A stretch of DNA of 64,000 nt from Afipia felis ATCC 53690 (GTDB lineage Bacteria > Pseudomonadota > Alphaproteobacteria > Rhizobiales > Xanthobacteraceae): contig NZ_KB375270.1 of NCBI RefSeq assembly GCF_000314735.2, forward strand, positions 744,001 to 808,000, given 5' to 3'. A program made the translations under genes and the position numbers. The notes below the pieces were generated by a model that was not told where the DNA came from, searched no databases, and was given only the letters and a program-made list of their open reading frames with translations. Positions 18,059 through 24,844 of this stretch are shown here, in pieces (the stretch's first letter is position 1; every line of letters begins with the position of its first letter).

Positions 18059-19188
18059 TAACCGTTGAAAACCGCATTGATTGCCGCCGCGGCCTTGCTG
18101 TCGTCCTTCCTAAACAGGTGGGCATAGATGCGCAACGTGATATCGGGCTTTGCGTGGCCAAGACGCTTCGAGAGTGTGACGATATCCACGCCGGCGTCGA
18201 TCAGCTGGCTCGCATGGGTATGGCGGAGGCCATGGAAGGGCACGCCAACTGCCAAGTCGCTCCATGCCTTTGAATAATATTTCTGTGAAGGCAAGGAGCC
18301 GTCGAGCTCCGCGAACAATAGAGCGTCATCCGGCAGCTTCCCAAGGCCCAACGCCATCCGAAGTTCAAGCCGTGACGTTCGGAGCTCCCGTAGCACGTCG
18401 ACTAGGAAATCCGGCATCGAAATATCACGGCGTCCGGCTTTGGTCTTGGGTGCCTTGATCCGAATCCCATGAGCTCTGGTTTCCTCTATCGCCTCGCGGA
18501 CCTCGATAACCTTTCGATCTAGGTCGATCCGTCCCCAGCGCAAGGCAAGGGCTTCGCCGATCCGCATTCCCGTAAATAGCGCAATCATTGCGAGCGGAAA
18601 AAGCGTCTTGCCCCGCAACTTGTCAATCAGGGCAGGGACGTCCCGCACAATCACCATTTCTTCATCGTCCACTTTCGGGGCGACCTGAAGACCGGTGACG
18701 TTCTTGGTTATGAGGTCGAAACGGACGGCGTTTCGAAGGGCTTTACCCAGCACCCGGTGCGCATGGCCGATCGTGCGTGGAGCGAGGCCTCCGTTGCCTT
18801 TGGCGCGGCCGCTGGTGCGCAGTGTGGTGTGCCAGACCTCAATATCGTCGGCGCGGATCTTCTGAAGCAGCTTGGCTCCGAGGTGCGGCACAATCTGGTT
18901 TTCGACCAACTCGCGGTAGCGGTCGGCGGTTCGCGGGCTGATCTCGCCTGCTGCTTCCCATTGTGCGACTCGATCGCGGACGTATTCGGCAACTGTGACT
19001 TTCGTGGGCTCGATGTATTTTTCCTGAGCAACAGACGCAATAAGTTCGGCCAGCTTGTTTTGAGCTTGACGTTTTGTGCCACGGAAGGTCACGAACTGCG
19101 TTTTGCGCTTGCCGGTCCTCTCATCTCGTCCGGCATCGAACTTAAGCCGGAACGAACTTTTGCCTCGCTGTTGGATATGACCTTTCAT
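18058..19188 (-). CDS. Tyrosine recombinase/phage integrase
   Basis: A 376-residue site-specific recombinase that inserts and excises the element at tRNA-Ser. Domains: an N-terminal arm-binding part (residues 1-55, RGKSSFRLKFDAGRDERTGK), a core-binding SAM-like part (about 60-165), and a catalytic domain. Catalytic residues are present: Arg209 (GMRIGEALAL), HxLR at 319-322 (FHGLRHTHAS), His345 (KRLGHAKPD) and Tyr355 (LRIYAHLF). The gene lies 71 bases from the tRNA. Its ATG overlaps the stop of the upstream regulator gene by 4 bases, so both are made from one message. It appears intact and likely active. Confidence 0.95.
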   Translation of the reverse strand: MKGHIQQRGKSSFRLKFDAGRDERTGKRKTQFVTFRGTKRQAQNKLAELIASVAQEKYIEPTKVTVAEYVRDRVAQWEAAGEISPRTADRYRELVENQIVPHLGAKLLQKIRADDIEVWHTTLRTSGRAKGNGGLAPRTIGHAHRVLGKALRNAVRFDLITKNVTGLQVAPKVDDEEMVIVRDVPALIDKLRGKTLFPLAMIALFTGMRIGEALALRWGRIDLDRKVIEVREAIEETRAHGIRIKAPKTKAGRRDISMPDFLVDVLRELRTSRLELRMALGLGKLPDDALLFAELDGSLPSQKYYSKAWSDLAVGVPFHGLRHTHASQLIDAGVDIVTLSKRLGHAKPDITLRIYAHLFRKDDSKAAAAINAVFNG

Positions 19189-19718
19189 CTGGTGGCTCTC
19201 GTTGCGGTTAGCGCTTTACACAAGCGACCAATGGCGCCGCCATGAAGATCGGCGTGCACCTCAAATTGGAGAATTTCGCGAGATCGGCCGAATGAAGTTT
19301 CCTTTGCCCATGAGGTGCGGCCTTGCAGATAAAACAGCGATGCTCTCGAAGCTCGCCTCGACACTTCTATCGAGCTTACCTTGCGCGCAATCGTCTCTGA
19401 CGCAAGCGCAGCGGCCAGCGCACCTAAAAACGTTCGCTCGCCAGTTAGAGCGCATGTCGAATTGTCGGGCCCGAGTTTTGCTTCGGCTAGTTTTTTAATC
19501 CGTTCATCGGTGTCAGAAAGATTGTCGGTTGCCAAAACCGAAATGATCAAGAGCGCAACAGTACCGGGGGTCGCCTCGGCGCCGCTACCACGACCGCGAC
19601 CTACGGGCCGGGGCAGCAATCCAAGCCTGACAAGGGCGCGCTGCCGCTCGTAGAGCGCATGCACGCTCATCTCAAACTCGTTTGCGATGTGAGGAAGGAA
19701 AGCTGTGAGACTGGACAT
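19185..19718 (-). CDS. Putative element regulator, translationally coupled to integrase
   Basis: A 177-residue protein I do not recognise. The N-terminus MSSLTAFLPHIANEFEMSVH and ALYERQRALVRLGLLPRP fits a helix-turn-helix that reads DNA. The rest (TVALLIISVLATDNLSD and onward) is of unknown type. The ATG at 19718 was chosen over an in-frame start at 19781, because a palindrome and probable promoter lie between them. It overlaps the integrase start by 4 bases. Its position beside an operator-like region, divergent from an excisionase-like gene, suggests a control role. Confidence 0.6.
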   Translation of the reverse strand: MSSLTAFLPHIANEFEMSVHALYERQRALVRLGLLPRPVGRGRGSGAEATPGTVALLIISVLATDNLSDTDERIKKLAEAKLGPDNSTCALTGERTFLGALAAALASETIARKVSSIEVSRRASRASLFYLQGRTSWAKETSFGRSREILQFEVHADLHGGAIGRLCKALTATRATR

Positions 19719-19723
19719 GGAAT

Positions 19724-19814
19724 AATACCATAATGGTATTTTGGTGGATGTCCATAATTCTTCTTGATCAAATCGTGCCAACAGTGTCTATTTATGGTGA
19801 ACCACCATAAATAG
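19724..19814. promoter_or_regulatory. Operator-like region with ACCAT/ATGGT palindromes
   Basis: Between the divergent starts at 19718 and 19826 lie two strong palindromes built on the same half-site. AATACCAT-A-ATGGTATT is at 19724-19740, and CTATTTATGGT and ACCATAAATAG with a 5-base loop are at 19788-19814 (11-bp perfect arms). TTGGTGGATGTCCAT lies between them. The first sits 6 bases from the regulator-integrase start, the second 12 bases from the excisionase-like start, as in a phage genetic switch. Confidence 0.6.
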
Positions 19815-19825
19815 GATGGCTATCC

Positions 19826-20014
19826 ATGAAACAGGAAGAACATCAGCAGAGCGTGACGAAGTGCGCATACACGGTGCCAGAAGCGGGCGCGATGATCGGG
19901 TTAAACAAAAACGCGAGTTATGCCGCGGCGGCGCGGGGCGAGATTCCAACGATACGCTTCGGCAAGTTACTCAAAGTGCCAAAAGCGGCCTGGGACAAGA
20001 AGATCGGGGCCTGA
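19826..20014 (+). CDS. Small HTH (excisionase/AlpA-like) protein
   Basis: A 62-residue DNA-binding protein. YTVPEAGAMIGLNKNASYAAAARGEIPTIRFGKLLKVPKAAWDKKI has the plan of the HTH_17/excisionase family: helix-turn-helix, then a wing with GEIPTIRFG and a VPKxAW end. The ATG at 19826 follows AGGATGG. It is the first rightward gene of the element, divergent from the regulator-integrase pair, and is well placed to direct excision or early gene control. Confidence 0.8.
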   Translation: MKQEEHQQSVTKCAYTVPEAGAMIGLNKNASYAAAARGEIPTIRFGKLLKVPKAAWDKKIGA

Positions 20015-20058
20015 CTGATCCTAACGAGAATAAGTGCGCCGTCTGAAAGGCACCCTCA

Positions 20059-20988
20059 TTGTCCAGTGATCGCGATCCTGATCGTAAAAGCGAAACCCGT
20101 AGGCGGTTGACAATAGTCAATCACGCTGTGGCAGATCATCGTGTGGCATCTACGGCATTTCAGGTGCTCTCGATCATCGCCAAACACGTGAACGGTCGCA
20201 CGGGTAAGGCGTATCTGAGCGATGAGGTCATTCTGGAATATCTGCCAGTAGAAGAGCGGACGGTCCGCCGGGCTCGAAATCTTCTGCGTGATTTAGAATG
20301 GATCGAATGGACGAAAGAGGGGGCAGCCAACGTTTACAAGCTGCTGGACAAAAATGTCCCCATGATCGCCCAGCAAATCAAAGAGCGAAAAGAAAGACGG
20401 CTTCTCAATAGAGCCCAACAAAAAGAGAGCGACCGGACATCTGTGACCAAAAAAGCGGACGAAAACCGGACAAATTTGTCCAGCCGCGGAGAATACAACC
20501 GGACAAATTTGTCCAACGAAGGGACATTCCTGACCAGTGAGCGGACATTGGTGTCCAAAGCCCGGTCACCAATGTCCACCATACCTATTAGTTCTACAAA
20601 CTCAGATACAAATTCTACTACTCATGAGAAGAGCAACACTAAATCCAGAGAACCGGATTCGGGTGACCTCTTTCCTTCCAAAAGTGAAGTGCGCCCTATC
20701 AAACATGGTCGAACCAAGGGCAAAACAGATCTTCCTGAGAATTGGCAGTTCAGCGACGAAGTCTGGGCTTTTGCAGCTCACTATGGGCTATCAGGGCCTG
20801 AGATTGAACAAGAACAAGCGAAGCTGAAAGACTGGGCTAAATCAACCGGTCGTCGTTACGCGGATTGGGATGCCTTCGCTCGCAACTGGATCAGGAACGA
20901 CAAATCTCGATTGCAGCGCGTTCGTGGAAACGCCCAAGGCGACGCGATGGCTGGCTTAGAAAGCTACGGAGGTCGCGGCCATGGCTGA
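20059..20988 (+). CDS. Winged-helix replication-type protein
   Basis: A 309-residue protein beginning with TTG at 20059 after GAAAGG. Residues 15-95 look like the winged-helix of phage replication or plasmid initiator proteins (AFQVLSIIAKHVNGRTGKAYLSDEVI, then ERTVRRARNLLRDLEWIEWT). The middle (115-210) is charged, Ser/Thr/Asn-rich and contains a repeated NRTNLSS/NRTNLSN motif. The C-terminus (ENWQFSDEVWAFAAHYGLSG, then DWDAFARNWIRND) resembles the ends of phage replication proteins that recruit helicase. Its stop overlaps the next gene's start by 8 bases. The role is inferred. Confidence 0.7.
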   Translation: MSSDRDPDRKSETRRRLTIVNHAVADHRVASTAFQVLSIIAKHVNGRTGKAYLSDEVILEYLPVEERTVRRARNLLRDLEWIEWTKEGAANVYKLLDKNVPMIAQQIKERKERRLLNRAQQKESDRTSVTKKADENRTNLSSRGEYNRTNLSNEGTFLTSERTLVSKARSPMSTIPISSTNSDTNSTTHEKSNTKSREPDSGDLFPSKSEVRPIKHGRTKGKTDLPENWQFSDEVWAFAAHYGLSGPEIEQEQAKLKDWAKSTGRRYADWDAFARNWIRNDKSRLQRVRGNAQGDAMAGLESYGGRGHG

Positions 20989-21565
20989 GATCAAGGCATT
21001 CAAACAGTCGCCGTTACCGGCTCCCACGAGGTCCGACCTTGTGTCACGCGCGTACGGAGACATTCACCGACTGATGACCGCTGCTCGACAAGCAAAAGCC
21101 GAAGGCTTGGTCGAGATGCAAGATGTCCTTGCCCAGTGTGATGCAACGTTAGCCCGCCGAGACGAGCTAAAGCGGGAATTGGAAGCGCTTGCTCGCCCTT
21201 CGACGCGAGCTGAGATCGCAACTATCTTGGCGGCCTTGCTCGAAAATTATCCGATGAACAAACACAGAGCGAGCGCAGCTACAACTCGTATCATGGCCGA
21301 ACGGATTGGCGCCGCCCAGCCAAGTGTTGGGGCGTTGGAAGTAGGCATCAACAAAATCATCGACAATCCTGACATTGAGTTCTTTCCCGTGACTGGCGTC
21401 GTGCTTCAGGCAATCGCCGAGGCATCGCGCAGTCTTGGTATGACAGGTGAGTACCTCGATAAAGTCCTCCCGAGACTGCGAGAGGAACTACAGGTTGCCA
21501 TCAAAACCCAGATGGCCAACGAAGCCGCCTATGCACGGCGGCGTCAGCTGCCGGACGGGCAGTAA
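20981..21565 (+). CDS. Hypothetical phage protein, coupled to replication-type gene
   Basis: A 194-residue soluble protein with no family I can name. An N-terminal helical stretch (VEMQDVLAQCDATLARRDELKRELEAL) is likely coiled coil. The centre (AEIATILAALLENYPMNKHR) and the C-terminal half (EFFPVTGVVLQAIAEASRSLG, then LPRLREELQVAIK) are helical. The 8-base overlap with the upstream winged-helix gene suggests joint expression, and a partner role in replication is possible. Confidence 0.65.
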   Translation: MAEIKAFKQSPLPAPTRSDLVSRAYGDIHRLMTAARQAKAEGLVEMQDVLAQCDATLARRDELKRELEALARPSTRAEIATILAALLENYPMNKHRASAATTRIMAERIGAAQPSVGALEVGINKIIDNPDIEFFPVTGVVLQAIAEASRSLGMTGEYLDKVLPRLREELQVAIKTQMANEAAYARRRQLPDGQ

Positions 21566-21588
21566 TTCAAGAAGCGAAAGAAATTGCG

Positions 21589-21966
21589 ATGTCTAGAACA
21601 GCACCGACTGCCAAGCGAGTTACGAAAGCTGAGCTCCAGCGCGGAGCCATGCAAGCTTATGCCGAATGGCTTCACATGGAACTTCGATTGTTGAACATGG
21701 AGCTGATGCCAGACTATCCGTATAGAGACAAGTTCAGCTGCTGCAACACCGCGGCTCATGGCTTTCATCTTCCGACGGGGAAGAAATGGAATGCGCCATC
21801 ATCTCGTGCTTTGCCCATGATGCGTGCGCTCGGAATCGATGTGGCCAAGCACATACGGCGAGACAAACGTGAGGGCGTGGTCTGGCCGGCGGTACCGACC
21901 GCCCGTAAGAGACGCGCACAAGACAGTGCCTCAAAGCAATTCACCGTGAATCAGCCCAAGGGGTAG
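21589..21966 (+). CDS. Hypothetical protein of the element
   Basis: A 125-residue basic protein, not recognised. It begins MSRTAPTAKRVTKAELQRGA and has a helical N-terminus (MQAYAEWLHMELRLLNMELM), a Cys pair (FSCCNTAAHGFHLPTGKKW) and an Arg/Lys-rich end. It is the last gene before a terminator at 22062 and the non-coding stretch that separates early from structural genes. Confidence 0.6.
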   Translation: MSRTAPTAKRVTKAELQRGAMQAYAEWLHMELRLLNMELMPDYPYRDKFSCCNTAAHGFHLPTGKKWNAPSSRALPMMRALGIDVAKHIRRDKREGVVWPAVPTARKRRAQDSASKQFTVNQPKG

Positions 21967-22061
21967 GGGGTCGAAAAGCCTGGAGCGGAACCGGGGCGTC
22001 CACCGCTCGGGGTCGCACTTGGAGAAAATTTTTTGGTCGGCCCAAAATTTCAGGGTTTGGC

Positions 22062-22082
22062 CGGGATTTTTCCCGATTTTTT
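22062..22082 (+). terminator. Intrinsic terminator of the element's early operon
   Basis: CGGGA-TTTT-TCCCG stem-loop, an A, then six T residues at 22077-22082. It lies about 95 bases after the stop of the gene at 21589. Confidence 0.65.
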
Positions 22083-22095
22083 GAAAAACCAGAAT

Positions 22096-22135
22096 TTGCC
22101 TCGCGAGAGCACTTCCGACCGTTTTCGCGAGGCAA
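22096..22135 (+). other. Perfect 11-bp inverted repeat in non-coding gap
   Basis: TTGCCTCGCGA at 22096-22106 and TCGCGAGGCAA at 22125-22135 pair perfectly around an 18-base loop. The gap 21967-22162 holds no gene. No T-run follows, so this is not a simple terminator. It could be a protein-binding or packaging-start site, a leader structure for the gene at 22163, or a small RNA. Confidence 0.5.
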
Positions 22136-22162
22136 TGAAAACCTCAACGGAAAGGATCGACA

Positions 22163-22435
22163 ATGTCTAACAGTAGTAGAAAGCGGCCCCCGTTCATTCA
22201 GATCTCGCCGCTCCCACGGCAGATCCAGCGCCTACCGCGTGTGCGTCCTCTTGAGCTTGACCGCGAAGAGCATGATGCGCTTGCCGATTTCTTACTTTCC
22301 TTTGCTGGCACAATAGCAGGAGCCAAGGAGACGCTCCGCGTCGGCGGACCAGATAACGCACGGGCGAAGCTCTCGCCAGTCATCGCCGCGTTGGCGCGTC
22401 ACATGGTCAGTTTAGGCATTGGTGAGATTGACTGA
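22163..22435 (+). CDS. Hypothetical protein of the element
   Basis: A 90-residue protein, not recognised. The ATG follows AAAGGA. An N-terminal basic, Pro-rich segment (RKRPPFIQISPLPRQIQRLP) leads into helices (REEHDALADFLLSFAGTIAG, then LSPVIAALARHMVSLG). It stands alone before the head genes. The 170 bases from 22436 to 22605 hold no convincing gene; terminase and portal genes, which normally precede the protease, are absent. Confidence 0.6.
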   Translation: MSNSSRKRPPFIQISPLPRQIQRLPRVRPLELDREEHDALADFLLSFAGTIAGAKETLRVGGPDNARAKLSPVIAALARHMVSLGIGEID

Positions 22436-22605
22436 CTCTTGCGAGGCGGAATCTTTCGCGGTATGTGTGATTCGTCACGTCGAGCTGGCATAGCACCGAC
22501 GCTGACAAGATCCTTGTCGCCGCGCTGCGATTGCCGCGCACGCAAGTCCAACTTACCGGCCCTTAGCAGGGCGTGTTTTGGCTTGACGGCAGGGAGACGC
22601 GCGAG

Positions 22606-23469
22606 ATGCGCGACAAGATCAACATTCAGACATCGCAGAAGCCGCCGGTTCAAAGACGTCGGTTATTTGCAAAAGCATTTGGCTCGGGGTTCGAGGCTAA
22701 GAGCCTCGGCAATGCCACAACGATCGAGATATTCGACGAGATCGGCGTCTACGGAGTCTCAGCCAAGAATGTAAGCGACAGCCTTAACGCCGCCACCGGA
22801 GATTTGATCGTCAAGATCAACTCGCCCGGCGGAGATGTCTGGGACGGCATCGCGATCCACAATGAACTTGCTGCTTATCGCGGGAAGGTGACTGTCCAAG
22901 TCACAGGGCTGGCTGCATCAGCCGCATCGATCATCGCCATGGCTGGAGATCGCATCGAGATCGCGAATAACGCATTCCTGATGATCCATCGAGCCTGGGC
23001 TCTGACAATCGGAAATGAAGGCGATCACGCCGAAACGGCGGCCTTGCTTTCGCAAATCGATGGGGCATTGGCTGAAACTTACTCCCGTCGGACAGGTATC
23101 AGCGTCGCAAAGGCCGCTGAATTTATGAGGGCCGAGACTTGGTTCTGCGGTGCAGAGGCCGTTGAAGCGGGATTTGCCGACGCTCTGGCCAGTGATGCTG
23201 AGCACGCTCAAGCGAAATTCGATCTTAGCGTTTATGCACACGCTCCTGAGGCTCTGCGGGATCAAAGATTGCAAATGGCGATGCCAAGGTCGCCCGTAGA
23301 ACTAGAAAAGATTCTGCGCTCCGCGGGGTTATCGCGCAGCCAGGCAAAGGCGGTGAGCTTCGGCGGATATGCCGCGCTCTCCAGAGCTGAACCCGTCTCC
23401 TCATCCCAGATCGCCGCATTGGCCGAGCGTGTCGCCTCAGCGACCCTCGAACTGAAAAGGACTGCTTAA
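22606..23469 (+). CDS. ClpP-like phage prohead protease
   Basis: A 287-residue head maturation protease of the ClpP/S14 type that would process the capsid scaffold domain. The motifs are NSPGGDVWDGIAIHNEL, the nucleophile Ser in GLAASAASIIAMAGDRI and the His in NAFLMIHRAWALTIGN. The ATG at 22606 follows AGGGAG; a GTG at 22573 in the same frame is an alternative. The capsid gene begins 2 bases after its stop. The C-terminus from about residue 215 is an extension found in phage members. Confidence 0.92.
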   Translation: MRDKINIQTSQKPPVQRRRLFAKAFGSGFEAKSLGNATTIEIFDEIGVYGVSAKNVSDSLNAATGDLIVKINSPGGDVWDGIAIHNELAAYRGKVTVQVTGLAASAASIIAMAGDRIEIANNAFLMIHRAWALTIGNEGDHAETAALLSQIDGALAETYSRRTGISVAKAAEFMRAETWFCGAEAVEAGFADALASDAEHAQAKFDLSVYAHAPEALRDQRLQMAMPRSPVELEKILRSAGLSRSQAKAVSFGGYAALSRAEPVSSSQIAALAERVASATLELKRTA

Positions 23470-23470
23470 A

Positions 23471-24760
23471 ATGACTTCCCAAGTTATGCGCCGTTGTTCG
23501 GCGATCGAACTTCCCCTCGGTTCGCGTCGTCAGCCGGTATTTGCAATGGTTGGCGAAGCATCGGCCGACATTGCCGCACTCGGCTCTGCGTTCGAAAGCC
23601 ATAACAAAGTGGTGCAGGCCGCGTTGACCGACACTAATCAGAAGATTGACGCCATCAACGCGGAAATCGACAAGCTCAATGAGAAGCAGGCTGCGATGAC
23701 TTTAAGCGGAAGAGGTGAGGCCGGTAACGGGCTTCGAAAAGAGCTCAATGCCGTCGCGAAATTCTTTCGCAAGAAAGACGATAGCGATCTGATGAGCTTG
23801 CATGCTGGAGCTGCCGGTTCGCTGGCCGAGATTAATAACAGCATGTCTGTTGGATCCGATCCGGACGGCGGGTACTTCGTGCTTCCGGCGCTCTCAAACA
23901 CGATGACGAAGAAGCTTTTCGACGTTACGGCAATGCGACGCTTGGCACGGGTGGAGACGATCAGCGCCGGCGATCGATGGGAAGAGCCAATTGACAATGG
24001 AGACACTGGATCCGGGTGGGTTGGCGAGAATGACTCACGACCATCGACGTCCTCGCCGAAGATCGGAAAGCTCTCAATTCCGTTGAACGAACTCTATGCC
24101 ATGCCTCCCGTTACCCAGGCGCTGCTCGATATGGTCGGATTCGATCTTGGGAGCTGGTTGCTCAACAAAATCACTGATCGATTTGGCCGCGATGAGGGCT
24201 ACGCATTCCTCGGAGGCGACGGAGTCGGAAAGCCAAGAGGCCTGCTCACTTATCCAATCTCGACAGCGGCGGACGATACGAGGCCTTGGGGAACGATCCA
24301 ATATCTGCCGACGGGTGCAGCCGGCGGGTTCAAGACCGGATCTACACCACCGGACACAGGCGACTGTTTGCGGGATCTCACTTGGAAACTGCGTACCCCA
24401 TACCGTCAGGGCGCAAGCTGGCTGATGAACTCGAATACGATTTCGCAGATCGACAAGATCAAGGACGGGCAGGGCAACTATCTGTTCCGCCCCTCGATGA
24501 CTGCTGGGGCCCCGTCCTCTCTGCTGGGGTATCCGGTCGAGATCGACGACGTGGCGATGCCAGATATCGGAGCCAACTCGCTATCGATCGCGTTCGGCAA
24601 CTTCCAGAAAGCTTACGTGATCGTCGATCGCATCGGCATCAAGCTTCTGGTTGATCCGTTCAGCGCTAAGCCGATCGTTCTCTTCTATGCCTACAAGCGC
24701 GTTGGCGGTGGCCTGGCGAACTCCGAAGCCGTCAAATTCCTTCGGTTCTCAGTCAATTGA
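23471..24760 (+). CDS. HK97-fold phage major capsid protein
   Basis: A 429-residue capsid protein. The first 110 residues include a coiled-coil delta domain (TNQKIDAINAEIDKLNEKQA) that the protease would remove. The mature shell part starts near SVGSDPDGGYFVLPALSNTM and includes RLARVETISAGDRWEEPI, FLGGDGVGKPRGLL, ASWLMNSNTISQIDKIKDGQ and the P-domain end VKFLRFSVN, all typical of the family. It is complete and directly follows the protease. No decoration or connector genes follow. Confidence 0.95.
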   Translation: MTSQVMRRCSAIELPLGSRRQPVFAMVGEASADIAALGSAFESHNKVVQAALTDTNQKIDAINAEIDKLNEKQAAMTLSGRGEAGNGLRKELNAVAKFFRKKDDSDLMSLHAGAAGSLAEINNSMSVGSDPDGGYFVLPALSNTMTKKLFDVTAMRRLARVETISAGDRWEEPIDNGDTGSGWVGENDSRPSTSSPKIGKLSIPLNELYAMPPVTQALLDMVGFDLGSWLLNKITDRFGRDEGYAFLGGDGVGKPRGLLTYPISTAADDTRPWGTIQYLPTGAAGGFKTGSTPPDTGDCLRDLTWKLRTPYRQGASWLMNSNTISQIDKIKDGQGNYLFRPSMTAGAPSSLLGYPVEIDDVAMPDIGANSLSIAFGNFQKAYVIVDRIGIKLLVDPFSAKPIVLFYAYKRVGGGLANSEAVKFLRFSVN

Positions 24761-24844
24761 TCTGATCGAGCGTCGCCCTCGGGCGGCTCTTAGCGCCGGT
24801 CGACGACGGATGTACTCGTCGGCCGGCGACGAGGAGGCACAAAA

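Noticed and set aside
22439..22774. A 111-codon frame before and into the protease gene
   Set aside because: Arg/Ser-rich reading of the protease gene in another frame. I also looked here for a terminase or portal remnant; a short frame with DADKILVAALRLP is coding-like but too short to name.
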